A stretch of 64,000 nt of DNA from Actinoplanes palleronii (GTDB lineage Bacteria; Actinomycetota; Actinomycetes; Mycobacteriales; Micromonosporaceae): the NCBI RefSeq assembly GCF_016862315.1, contig NZ_BOMS01000136.1, positions 20,913 through 84,912 of the forward strand. The letters run 5' to 3'. Every line of letters starts with the position of its first letter. Position 1 is the first letter of the stretch. Below are positions 24,423-32,423 of this stretch, one piece after another. Under the pieces are notes generated by a model. It was not told the origin of the DNA. It was given only the letters and a program-made list of their open reading frames with translations, and ran no database searches. The position numbers and the translations under genes were made by a program.

Positions 24423-26342
24423 TCAGCGCGCGACCACCAGCCCGGCCTGGCGCTTGAGCGTGATCCGGTCGATCTCGGTGTACGGCTCGGTGCTCCCGGG
24501 CAGCGCGTCCGCGAGCGTGCGGATCGTCATCGTGGTGTTGCCCCCGGCCGCCAGCGCCGGTGCCACGTCGACGGCGATGAACGCGTACCCGTCGTAGCGC
24601 ACCTGGGACCACTCCACCGCCTCGGCCACCCGCTGACCGGTCGGCGCGCCCTTGCCCTTCTTCGGCTTGTCCTTCTCCTTCTCCCAGAAGTAGCTGTTCA
24701 CCACGGTCGAGCCGGTGTTCTCCTTGCCGTCGGGCTGGTAGCCGCGATAGCGCTGGCCCTCGCGCAGCTTCTGCTCACCCTTCGGCACCACCCCGGCCGG
24801 CGCCGGTGCCTCCGCGCCGGGCGCCGGACGGAACGGGTAGCGGGGCCGGCCGCCGGAGCCGACGCAGATGTACGTCACGCCGTCCTCGGCCGGGTGCACG
24901 GTCGCGCCGTCCGGGGCGGCCTTGGTGCGCTTGCCGTGCCGGATCGGGTCGGTACGTTCGAACAGGTGGTTGTGCCCCTGCACGGCCAGGTCCACCTGGT
25001 ATTTCGTGAACAGCGGCTCGACCGCGGCACGCACACCGCCGTCCGAGGCGTGGTTGTGCGCGGTGGAGAACGCGCAGTGGTGGAAGAAGGCCACGATGAA
25101 GTCGACACCGGACCCGCCCGCCCGCCAGTCCCGCAGCGTGTCGGTCAGCCAGGTCAGCTGCGCCCCGCCGGAGTACCCGGTGTTGGACTGCAGCTCCCAG
25201 GACAGCTCGTTGGCGTCCAGCGAGATCACCCCGACGTTGCCGTAGGCGAACTTGTAGACCGACGGGCAGCCCTTCGGCCCGTTGCCCGGCATGTCCAGGC
25301 GCTGCACGTGCCCGCCGTACCCGTGTGCCGGGCTGCCGCCCAGGTACTCGGTGTCGCCGTAGATCGGCTCCATGTCGTGGTTGCCGGTCGCGAACATCCA
25401 CGGCGTGTAGGCCGCCTGCGGCTCGATCTGATTCAGGAACACATCCCAGACGTACGGGTTGTACAGGTTCTTCCCGGCCGGCGCCCGCCCGGTGGTCAGC
25501 GCCGTGGTGTCGTCGGCCGGCAGCCCGGTCCCGGACGGGTTGGCGTAACAGATGTCCCCGGCGAGCAGGGTGAACGCCGGCCGCTGGGTGCTCATCAGCT
25601 TGGTCATGCTGGCCGCCGGTTTGCGATCCGTGCCGCCCTTGCCGCCGATCGGGTCGCTCGCGCTGTACTCGTTGTTGTCGAAGATCCCCTTCGGCCACTT
25701 GCCGCCGGCCTTGGTGACCGTGGCCGGGTCGGCGTGCCAGGCGGCCTTCGGGTCGGTCGGCGCGGTGTGCGTGCCGACGTCGGCGAACGCGGTGAACGTG
25801 AACGCCTTGGCGGTCTCCGGCGCGGTGGTGAAGTGCGCGTCGCCGCTGACCGTGCCGTCGGAGAGCCGGACCCGGTAGTGGTAGACGGTGTCCGGCTTGA
25901 GCCCGGTGAGCTTCGCCTTGGCGTAGAACTGGCTGCCGGCCGGGCCCCCGGGGATCGCGTACAACCCGACCAGGTGCTTGATGCCGGCTTCAACCTGGGT
26001 GCCGTACGTGCCCGGCGCGTCGCCGACGTCGACGAACGCGCGCAGCTTCGCCGGCAGCGACCCGGTCTTGCTGGCCAGCTGCGCGGTCACCGCCATCGCG
26101 TGCCGGGGCACGTCGCGGGCGCCCGGCACGAACGACAGGTGCCGCCCGGAGATCACCACGCCGGTCTTGCCGGGTGTGCCACCACCGGCGGTGAAGGCCC
26201 GCTCGGCCAGCCGGTGCTGCTGGTCCGCACACCCGCCCAGGCCGGCCGCCATCGCCACCAGCAGCAGCGACCGCCGGGTCACCGGCTGCCTGGCGAGGAG
26301 CTTCTGGTTCCACTCGCTGAACTCGTCGACCGTAAGACTCAC
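24423..26342 (-). CDS. Tat-exported lipoprotein, purple-acid-phosphatase-like
   Basis: 639 residues. R23-R24 in PVTRRSLLLVAMAAGLGGC form a twin-arginine signal, ending in a lipobox with C38, so the protein is probably folded before export and lipid-anchored outside. An Ig-like N-terminal domain (TGLKPDTVYHYRVRLSDG) is followed by the metallophosphatase core: FADVG, LAGDICYANPS, ATGNHD, AFFHHCAFS and QGHNHLFERTD, which supply the Asp, Asn and His ligands of a two-metal site. It likely scavenges phosphate from esters. GTG start at 26342; TAGCGT seven bases upstream suggests a leaderless promoter. Confidence 0.9.
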   Translation of the reverse strand: MSLTVDEFSEWNQKLLARQPVTRRSLLLVAMAAGLGGCADQQHRLAERAFTAGGGTPGKTGVVISGRHLSFVPGARDVPRHAMAVTAQLASKTGSLPAKLRAFVDVGDAPGTYGTQVEAGIKHLVGLYAIPGGPAGSQFYAKAKLTGLKPDTVYHYRVRLSDGTVSGDAHFTTAPETAKAFTFTAFADVGTHTAPTDPKAAWHADPATVTKAGGKWPKGIFDNNEYSASDPIGGKGGTDRKPAASMTKLMSTQRPAFTLLAGDICYANPSGTGLPADDTTALTTGRAPAGKNLYNPYVWDVFLNQIEPQAAYTPWMFATGNHDMEPIYGDTEYLGGSPAHGYGGHVQRLDMPGNGPKGCPSVYKFAYGNVGVISLDANELSWELQSNTGYSGGAQLTWLTDTLRDWRAGGSGVDFIVAFFHHCAFSTAHNHASDGGVRAAVEPLFTKYQVDLAVQGHNHLFERTDPIRHGKRTKAAPDGATVHPAEDGVTYICVGSGGRPRYPFRPAPGAEAPAPAGVVPKGEQKLREGQRYRGYQPDGKENTGSTVVNSYFWEKEKDKPKKGKGAPTGQRVAEAVEWSQVRYDGYAFIAVDVAPALAAGGNTTMTIRTLADALPGSTEPYTEIDRITLKRQAGLVVAR

Positions 26343-26352
26343 GGGCCAAACG

Positions 26353-27747
26353 CTAACCGGCGGTGAGCAGCTTTTTCTGGACCTTGCCCATGGCGTTGCG
26401 TGGCAGGCGGGGCACGAGGTGCACCAGACGGGGACGTTTGTGCGCGGCCAGCCGTTCGGCCACGAACGCGATCAGCTCCTCCGCGGTGACCGGGTCGGCC
26501 ACCACGAACGCGGTGACCTGCTCACCGAGATCCATGTGCGGGGTGCCGACCACGGCCGCCTCGTGCACCGCGGGGTGCAGCAGCAGCGCGTCCTCGACCT
26601 CGCCGGCGCCGATCCGGTACCCGCCACTCTTGATCAGGTCGGTGGAGGCGCGGCCGACGATCCGGTGCCAGCCGTCCGGGCCGATGGTGGCCACGTCGCC
26701 GGTCGGGTACCAGCCGTCGACCAGCTCGGGCGGGCGCACCTCGCCGTCGCGCAGGTATCCGGAGAGCAGCGTGGGGCCGCAGACCTGCAGGTTGCCGATG
26801 CTCACCCCGTCGTCGGGCAGCGGGTTGCCGATGTCGTCGACGATCCGGGTGTGCAGACCGTCCAGGGGCAGGCCGACCTGGCCGGCGCGGCGGTCACCGT
26901 CGGCACGGGCGCTGACCGTGATCAGGGTTTCGGTCATCCCGTAGCGCTCGACCGGTGACTGGCCGGTCAGCTCGGCGATCGCGTCGAAGACCGGTACCGG
27001 CAAGGGTGCGCTGCCGGAGACGAGCAGCCGGGCCGGCGCCAGTGCGCGGGCTTCGGCGGGGGCAGCGGCGATCCGGGACCAGACCGTTGGCACGCCGAAG
27101 TACATGCTGCCGGCAGTCCCCGCGTACGCCGAAGGGGTTGGTTTGATGGTGTGCACCAGCCGCGAACCGAGCCGCAGCGGGCCGAGCACCCCCAGCACCA
27201 GGCCGTGCACGTGGTAGAGCGGCAGGCCGTGCACGAGCGTGTCGTCCGGGGTCCAGAGCCAGGCCGCGGCGAGCGCGTCCAGGTCGGCGGCGAGCGCGGC
27301 GCGGGAGAGCACCACGCCTTTCGGCGCGCCGGTGGTGCCGCTGGTGTAGAGGACCAGACCGGGCCGCTCGGGGCCGGGGTCCGGCGGCACGCTGCCGGGC
27401 CGCACTCCGCTGATTTTCATGATGGGTACGCCGTGATCGCGATACGGCGCGGGATCGTCGGTGAGGACCAGCTCGGCGCGGGAGTCGTCGAGGATGTGCG
27501 CCCGTTCCAGCGCGCCCGCGTCCGGCGGGATCGGGACGAGCGGGACCCCGGCCAGCAGCGCGGCGGTCACCGCCACGATCGTCGGCAACCCGGGTGCGGC
27601 GTGCACCGCGACGATCCGCCGCCCGGCTATCTCGGCGGCCAGCCCGCAGGCCCAGCCGAGCAGTTCGTGGCGGCCTATCCGCCGGTCCGGGGTGACGACG
27701 AAGTCGGCCAGGTCGGCGTCCTGAAGCAGCGCTGCGAGCAACGGCAT
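26353..27747 (-). CDS. Acyl-CoA synthetase (AMP-forming), malonyl-CoA-synthetase-like
   Basis: 464 residues of the ANL superfamily. LVLYTSGTTGAPKGVVLS is the P-loop (A3). ERYGMTETLITVSAR is A5, GWYPTGDVATIGPDGW is A7, and GRASTDLIKSGGYRI is the hinge. LPRNAMGKVQKKLL holds the catalytic Lys. It activates a carboxylic acid as acyl-adenylate and transfers it to CoA. The relatively short length and motif set recall malonyl/methylmalonyl-CoA synthetases, but substrate assignment is tentative. It ends 10 bp before the phosphatase gene on the same strand. Confidence 0.85.
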   Translation of the reverse strand: MPLLAALLQDADLADFVVTPDRRIGRHELLGWACGLAAEIAGRRIVAVHAAPGLPTIVAVTAALLAGVPLVPIPPDAGALERAHILDDSRAELVLTDDPAPYRDHGVPIMKISGVRPGSVPPDPGPERPGLVLYTSGTTGAPKGVVLSRAALAADLDALAAAWLWTPDDTLVHGLPLYHVHGLVLGVLGPLRLGSRLVHTIKPTPSAYAGTAGSMYFGVPTVWSRIAAAPAEARALAPARLLVSGSAPLPVPVFDAIAELTGQSPVERYGMTETLITVSARADGDRRAGQVGLPLDGLHTRIVDDIGNPLPDDGVSIGNLQVCGPTLLSGYLRDGEVRPPELVDGWYPTGDVATIGPDGWHRIVGRASTDLIKSGGYRIGAGEVEDALLLHPAVHEAAVVGTPHMDLGEQVTAFVVADPVTAEELIAFVAERLAAHKRPRLVHLVPRLPRNAMGKVQKKLLTAG

Positions 27748-27789
27748 GTGTGGATCATGCCAGGGATTGCTGAGCGCGACCTGAATCGA

Positions 27790-28278
27790 TCACCCCGGGA
27801 GTGTGGCGCGCAGCCGCTGGATCGTCCGGACCAGCTCGTCGCGGTTCTTCGCCGCCTTCATCCACAGCGGCAGCGCCTCGATGAGTGTCCACTCGCCACA
27901 GCTCGCCCACTGGCCGCGCTCGCGCAGCTCAGCCCCGATGAAGCGGTCCAGCAGGTCCAGGTGCGCGACGTTGTACGCCCACAGCGAGTGCCCGCCGCCG
28001 CAGCCCGCCCGCAGCCACACCGGACGGTGGAAATACGGATCGTAGGGGCCGCGCGCGCCCGGCATCGACCAGCCGTTGCCGCCGGGCAGGGTGGGTGCGG
28101 TCCAGGACGTGTTGTGGCCGCAGCCGGTGCAGGTCAGCCGGCGGGTCCGGCCGTTGTCGCTATCCGGTGCCTTGGTGACCGTGGCGAGACCCTCGCAGGC
28201 CGGGCAGCGCACCAGGATCTCCGCGGTGAACGGCCACAGCCCGTAGCCGGGGTCGGTGAACCGGGTGGCGTTTTCCAT
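27790..28278 (-). CDS. Zinc-ribbon hypothetical protein
   Basis: 162 residues. Two CxxC pairs (C25/C28 in VRCPACEG and C50/C53 in LTCTGCGHN) form a zinc ribbon, followed by a Trp-rich domain (HRPVWLRAGCGGGHSLWAYN, LDRFIGAELRERGQW). Proteins of this kind are found scattered in actinobacteria next to rtcB-like or accessory genes; no function is known to me. ATG 28278 has CAGAAT seven bases upstream. It is divergent from rtcB. Confidence 0.7.
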   Translation of the reverse strand: MENATRFTDPGYGLWPFTAEILVRCPACEGLATVTKAPDSDNGRTRRLTCTGCGHNTSWTAPTLPGGNGWSMPGARGPYDPYFHRPVWLRAGCGGGHSLWAYNVAHLDLLDRFIGAELRERGQWASCGEWTLIEALPLWMKAAKNRDELVRTIQRLRATLPG

Positions 28279-28440
28279 GGGATCGATTCTGGCCCATGGG
28301 CGCTAAATCGGTTGCCGATTATTGCGGCGGTCCGGCAGGCTTCCGGGCATGACGAATTACTGATGTCTCCACCCCGGGTCCTGTTTCTCTCTGTCGGCGA
28401 TGGCTTGTGCCCGCCGCCGGTTCACCCTGGAGCATTCGTT

Positions 28441-29742
28441 TTGTCTTTTCCGTCTACTTCCGATCAGTCCCCTTCCGCGACTGTGTCCGTTTTTGCCTCC
28501 CCGTCCAGCTGGATCGAGTCCAGCGCGCTCGACCAGTGCCACCAGGTCGCCGCGCTGCCTGGCATGCGGCACGTCGCCGGCATGCCCGACCTGCACCCCG
28601 GCAAGGGCGCACCGATCGGCGCGGCGATGACCTCGTCCGTGCTGTACCCGTTCCTGGTCGGCTCGGACATCGGCTGTGGCATCGCGGTCTTCCCTTTCCG
28701 TCTCAAGCGCGCGGTACCGGAGAAGATCGCCGCCCGCTTCCCCGATCTGGACGTCCCGCTGGACCCGGCTGCGCTGGACGTCGATATCCCTGCTGGTTAC
28801 ACCGACAGCCTCGGCACCGTTGGCCGCGGCAACCACTTCGTGGAGTTGGCGCGGGTCGCGACCGTTTTCGATTCCACGCACGCGGAGCGGCTCGGGCTCG
28901 GCGCCGGTGACCTCGTGCTGATCGTGCACAGCGGCTCGCGCGGTCTCGGCGAGCGGATCCTGCGCGCGCACACCGAAGTGCACGGCGCGGGGCCGGCCGC
29001 CGACCCGGCGGCGTACCTGGCCGCGCACGACGAGGCGGTCCGCTGGGGCTCGCTCAACCGGCGGCTGATGGCCGCCCGGGTCGCCGACGCGCTGGGCGCT
29101 CCTGCCGAGGCGCCGATCGTCGACGAGTGCCACAACTCGGTGGAGATCCGGGACGGTTTCTACCTGCACCGCAAGGGCGCCGCGAACGGCGACGGGCGGG
29201 ACGTGCTGATCGCCGGCACCCGCGGCACGCCGTCGTTCCTGGTGGCCGGGCACGCCGGTTCGGACGCCGGATTCTCGGTCGCGCACGGGGCCGGACGCAA
29301 GATGTCCCGGTCCGACGCCCTGCGGCGCGGCAAGGCCAAACACACGGTCGAGGAGCTTCGTCGTACGCCGGTGGGGTCGCTGGTCGTCTGCGGGGACCGT
29401 CAGCTGCTGTTCGAGGAGGCGCCGACGGCGTACAAACGGATCGAGCAGGTGGTCGGTGACCTGGTCGACCACGGCCTGGCGACCCGGGTGGCCAGCACGG
29501 TCCCGCTGGTCACGTACAAAACGGCCGACCTCGCCCCGCGCGGCCCTGCGTCGCGCGGCCTTGCCCCGCGCGGTCTTGGGTCGCGCGGCCTTGCATCGCG
29601 CGGCCTTGCGTCGCCCGGCCTTGCGTCGCCCGATCTTGCGGCGCCCGATCTTGCGTCGTGTGACCTTGCGTCGCCCGATCTTGCGTCGCGTGACCTCGCG
29701 CCGCGTGATCTCGCGTCGCGGGATCGGAAGCGTCGGCGATGA
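28441..29742 (+). CDS. rtcB: RtcB-family RNA ligase (RtcB2 type)
   Basis: About 433 residues. The family joins RNA 2',3'-cyclic phosphate ends to 5'-OH ends with GTP and Mn2+. MPDLHPGKGAPIGAA, VGSDIGCGIAVF (metal Cys), GRGNHFVEL, HSGSRGLGERI, VDECHNSVEI and SVAHGAGRKMSR (guanylylated His) are all present. Candidate starts are ATG 28363, TTG 28441 (GGAG eight bases upstream) and GTG 28483; TTG 28441 is chosen. The last 65 residues after VTYKTA are an odd tail of 13 five-residue repeats from a 15-bp minisatellite. The stop overlaps prfH as ATGA. Confidence 0.9.
   Translation: MSFPSTSDQSPSATVSVFASPSSWIESSALDQCHQVAALPGMRHVAGMPDLHPGKGAPIGAAMTSSVLYPFLVGSDIGCGIAVFPFRLKRAVPEKIAARFPDLDVPLDPAALDVDIPAGYTDSLGTVGRGNHFVELARVATVFDSTHAERLGLGAGDLVLIVHSGSRGLGERILRAHTEVHGAGPAADPAAYLAAHDEAVRWGSLNRRLMAARVADALGAPAEAPIVDECHNSVEIRDGFYLHRKGAANGDGRDVLIAGTRGTPSFLVAGHAGSDAGFSVAHGAGRKMSRSDALRRGKAKHTVEELRRTPVGSLVVCGDRQLLFEEAPTAYKRIEQVVGDLVDHGLATRVASTVPLVTYKTADLAPRGPASRGLAPRGLGSRGLASRGLASPGLASPDLAAPDLASCDLASPDLASRDLAPRDLASRDRKRRR
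29530..29724 (+). repeat. 15-bp minisatellite at the rtcB 3' end
   Basis: Thirteen in-frame 15-bp units encode LAPRG/LASRG/LASPD/LASRD-type pentads. They progress from a G-ending to a D-ending form across the array, as expected from unequal exchange or slippage. It is not the A(D/N)Lxx pattern of true pentapeptide-repeat proteins. Confidence 0.88.
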
Positions 29743-30347
29743 GCGTGCATCTGTTGATGTCGGCCGGGCGGGGGCCGCAGGAGTGCTCGTGGGCGCTCGC
29801 CCAGCTGGCGAAGCGGCTGGAGGCGGACGCCCGCGGTCGCTCGGTGACGGTCGAGCGGGTGGAGACCGTCGCGGGGGAGCGGCCCGGCACGTTCCGTTCC
29901 GTGCTGGTGCGAATCAGCGGGGACGAGGCGGAGGCGTTCGCCGCGTCCTGGACCGGGACGCTGTGCTGGCAGGCGCCGAGCCCGTATCGGACCGGGCCGG
30001 GGCGCAAGAACTGGTATGTGACGGCGCAGCCCTGCTCGTTCGGTGCACCGCGGACCACGTTCGCCGAGTCCGACGTGGAGGTGGTGGCGGTGCGGACCGG
30101 TGGTCCGGGCGGCCAGCACCGCAACAAGGCGAGCACCGCGGTCCGTGCCACGCATCGCCCGTCCGGGCTGGTGGTGGTGGTCGACACCGAACGCCAGCTG
30201 ACCCTGAACCGCAGCCTGGCCATGCAGCTGCTCCGCCGCAAACTGGAAGCCGGCGACGCGGCGGCCGGCCAGGAGACGATCACCGCCCGCTGGCGAATCC
30301 ACGACGACCTGATCCGCGGCGACCCCGCCCGGGTGTTCCGCCCATGA
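29739..30347 (+). CDS. prfH: Peptide chain release factor homolog PrfH
   Basis: 202 residues, much shorter than RF1/RF2 and without the codon-recognition domain. VRTGGPGGQHRNKASTAVRA holds the GGQ motif at 124-126 that triggers peptidyl-tRNA hydrolysis. PrfH is known to pair with RtcB2: PrfH frees stalled ribosomes whose 16S rRNA decoding site has been cut, and RtcB2 reseals the break. The ATG overlaps the rtcB stop, consistent with that joint role. A hairpin follows the stop. Confidence 0.92.
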   Translation: MSVHLLMSAGRGPQECSWALAQLAKRLEADARGRSVTVERVETVAGERPGTFRSVLVRISGDEAEAFAASWTGTLCWQAPSPYRTGPGRKNWYVTAQPCSFGAPRTTFAESDVEVVAVRTGGPGGQHRNKASTAVRATHRPSGLVVVVDTERQLTLNRSLAMQLLRRKLEAGDAAAGQETITARWRIHDDLIRGDPARVFRP

Positions 30348-30353
30348 CCCACC

Positions 30354-30388
30354 GCCGGCCGGTCCGCGGATCGTGACCTGCGGCCGGC
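30354..30388. terminator. Hairpin between prfH and convergent gene
   Basis: GCCGGCCG / CGGCCGGC forms an 8-bp stem with an 18-base loop in the 76-bp convergent gap after prfH. Confidence 0.5.
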
Positions 30389-30423
30389 CGGGCCGCGGGC
30401 CGTAACCAGCGCCCGACCGGCGT

Positions 30424-31101
30424 TCAGACCGTGAGCTGCTGGTCGTCGCGGTCCTGGACCTCGGCGTCGAGCCCGGCGGCGACCAGCAGCATGCAGCGCA
30501 GGGTGGGCTCGTCCAGGACGTCGATCTCGAGCAGGTCCTCGTCGAACCAGAACGGCACCGGCTCGCCGGATGGGTGACCGGTCCAGATCGCGATCGGCGG
30601 ACAGGGGATCGGGCGCGGCCCGGAAGGCAACCGCGCCCCGATCTCGCTCCGCACCTCGAAGCCGTCAAGCTCGGCCGCGAACGCCAGCCACTCCGCCTCG
30701 ACGATCGGCGCGAAGTCGTTGCGCCCGGCCGCCGCGCAACCCCGGGTGATCCAAGCCGCGCCCTCGCCGGGCTCGTCGTCCTCGTCGGGGTCCCGGGTCT
30801 CGATCTCCTGCCCGTTCCAGGAGTAGATCTCGCCCTCGTCCCCGGTGACCCAGGCGTCCAACTCCTCGCCGATCGCCACCATTCGCCGGATCAGGTGATC
30901 CGGCGGGTGCTTGGCCTCCAGCGAGTTCTCCCAGAAGTGCAGCACGCGGTCAGTCCCGGCCACCGTGATCGCCTGACGGTCGTCGGTGAATCCCAGATCC
31001 GGCGACCGCTGGACCAGGGCTTCCACCTCGGCGGCCGAGATCGGATAACGCAGCGAGTGACTGTGACTCACCGACCGGCAGATGTGCAGTTCATAACCCA
31101 C
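30424..31101 (-). CDS. Unknown protein, paralogue 1 of a tandem pair
   Basis: About 225 residues, acidic, probably cytosolic, no signal peptide. Landmarks are GYELHICRSVS at the start, LDAWVTGDEGEIYSW in the middle, and RLPSGPRPIPCPPIAIWTGH followed by GEPVPFWF near the end. All three are shared with the gene at 31538-32194, so the two are diverged tandem duplicates separated by a 436-bp repeat-rich gap. Start GTG 31101 is preferred over TTG 31104. No known domain is recognised; a SUKH-like or immunity-type protein is possible but unproved. Confidence 0.65.
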   Translation of the reverse strand: MGYELHICRSVSHSHSLRYPISAAEVEALVQRSPDLGFTDDRQAITVAGTDRVLHFWENSLEAKHPPDHLIRRMVAIGEELDAWVTGDEGEIYSWNGQEIETRDPDEDDEPGEGAAWITRGCAAAGRNDFAPIVEAEWLAFAAELDGFEVRSEIGARLPSGPRPIPCPPIAIWTGHPSGEPVPFWFDEDLLEIDVLDEPTLRCMLLVAAGLDAEVQDRDDQQLTV

Positions 31102-31169
31102 CAAGCCGTTCTACCACCGCCCGCCACGCAGACCACCGCCCGCTCCCGGCCGCACCCTTCTCACCCCCC

Positions 31170-31222
31170 GGCTGGTCCCCAGGGGTGTCTCACCACGCCG
31201 GACACACCCCTGACAACCAGCC
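31170..31222. repeat. 53-bp palindromic element A
   Basis: Starts GGCTGGT and ends ACCAGCC, with inner arms AGGGGTGT / ACACCCCT around a 13-base centre. One of five copies in the window; three lie in this gene-free gap 31102-31537. Confidence 0.88.
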
Positions 31223-31233
31223 CCCACCCGCGA

Positions 31234-31284
31234 GCTGGCTGCCAGAGGTGCCTCCGTCCCCGTGAGACACCCCCAGAAGCCAGC
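31234..31284. repeat. Palindromic element B (51 bp)
   Basis: GCTGGCT ... AGCCAGC outer arms with an inner GGTG / CACC pair; the most diverged of the five copies. Confidence 0.75.
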
Positions 31285-31340
31285 CGCCGGTGGTCAGCTG
31301 GTCGTCAAGCCGCCGAGCCTGTAGGCAGCCGCCGGCGGTG

Positions 31341-31393
31341 GGCTGGTTGTCAGGGGTGTGTCCGGCGTGGTGAGGCACCCCCAGGAGCCAGCC
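31341..31393. repeat. 53-bp palindromic element C
   Basis: GGCTGG ... CCAGCC outer arms and AGGGGTG / CACCCCC inner arms. Same family as A, D and E. Confidence 0.85.
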
Positions 31394-31477
31394 GGCCGGC
31401 GGGAGGCGCGTGGCGGCCGCGAGTGGGGGCGGTGTTGCGCGGCCTCCCGGGCGGGGCTTGGTTTGTGGCCTGCGGGC

Positions 31478-31529
31478 GGGCGCCAAAAGGGTTGACCGGG
31501 AGTGGGCGCCAAACGGGTTGACCGGGAGT
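31478..31529. repeat. 26-bp tandem duplication
   Basis: Two units (31478-31503, 31504-31529) beginning GGGCGCCAAA and ending GACCGGGAGT differ at one base. They lie just past the stop codon of the minus-strand gene ending at 31538. Confidence 0.88.
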
Positions 31530-31537
31530 GACAGCGG

Positions 31538-32194
31538 TCAAGGGGTGAGGTCGTGGTCCCAGTCGTCGACGGCGCGGGCGTTCAGGTGGGTGGCCAGGTC
31601 GCGCATGCGGCGGATGATCGGCGGGTCCGGGCGGTGGACCTGGATGTCGGGGTCGTCGTAGAAGAACGGGATCGGCTGGCCGGACGGGTGGGCGGTCCAG
31701 CAGGGCACCGGTGGGCAGGGGATCTGTTTCGGGCCGGACGGCAGCCGAGCCGTGATCGTGGTCATCAGCGTGAAGTCGGGCTGGGCGGCGACCAGGCGCA
31801 GCCACTCCTGTTCGGTGATGCCGGGGATGCCGCGGCCCCGGGTGATACAGCCCGACGGCCCGAACCGCTCGTCGGGGGTCGCCTCCCGCGTGGTGACCTC
31901 GCCGTCGTGAAGTTCGTAGAGCTCGCCGTAGTCGCCGGTGACCCACGCGTCGAGGAGACCGGCCATCTCCACCATGCGGCGCTTCAGGTGATCGGACGGG
32001 TTCTTGGCGGAGATTTGGCCGTTGAAGTGCCACATCCAGAGCGTGTCGCTGCCGTCGGGCACGATGACCGTGCCGTTCGGCATGGAGAGCCAGGGGGTCC
32101 GGCTGACCAGGAGCCGGACCTCCTCGATGGCGATCGGGTACCGCTCCGCGTACGGATCGAAGATCGCCCGGCTGATGTGCAGGTCGTAACCCAT
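31538..32194 (-). CDS. Unknown protein, paralogue 2 of a tandem pair
   Basis: 218 residues. Shares with its neighbour GYDLHISRAIF, LDAWVTGDYGELYEL, and ITARLPSGPKQIPCPP then HPSGQPIPFFYDD; overall it is clearly the same family. ATG 32194 is used because the longer frame adds only four residues. The conserved Trp, Gly and Pro positions suggest a folded single domain. Function unknown. The pair encloses three palindromic elements and may have arisen by local duplication. Confidence 0.65.
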   Translation of the reverse strand: MGYDLHISRAIFDPYAERYPIAIEEVRLLVSRTPWLSMPNGTVIVPDGSDTLWMWHFNGQISAKNPSDHLKRRMVEMAGLLDAWVTGDYGELYELHDGEVTTREATPDERFGPSGCITRGRGIPGITEQEWLRLVAAQPDFTLMTTITARLPSGPKQIPCPPVPCWTAHPSGQPIPFFYDDPDIQVHRPDPPIIRRMRDLATHLNARAVDDWDHDLTP

Positions 32195-32373
32195 GCGTGC
32201 CCCCACCCCGAATCCGGAATGGACTCACATTACGGGGCGGCGCTGGTCGCCGGGGGTGTGTGCGGGGTGGACACGGCGTTCTGGACGTCGCCGAGCAGGG
32301 CGGTGGTGGCGAGCAGCAGGACGAACGCCCACCGGCGCCGGGTCGCGGCGGGGCAGGTTAAAGGTGCTGATAG

Positions 32374-32414
32374 GGCTGTCCACCCGAGGGATCTAATCCC
32401 ACCGGTGGACAGCC
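32374..32414 (-). terminator. Terminator of the secreted hydrolase gene
   Basis: GGCTGTCCACC / GGTGGACAGCC, a perfect 11-bp stem, with an inner GGAT / ATCC pair. It lies 10 bp beyond the stop of the minus-strand gene ending at 32424. Confidence 0.75.
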
Positions 32415-32423
32415 GGTAGTCCG

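Noticed and set aside
29530..29724. True pentapeptide-repeat domain fused to RtcB
   Set aside because: The period is five residues, but position i-2 is Arg or Pro rather than a small or aliphatic residue, so the A(D/N)Lxx beta-helix pattern is not met.
32230..32370. Small minus-strand membrane peptide (TRRRWAFVLLLATTALLGD segment)
   Set aside because: The frame has no ATG, GTG or TTG start and no ribosome-binding site; it lies beyond the terminator of the hydrolase gene.
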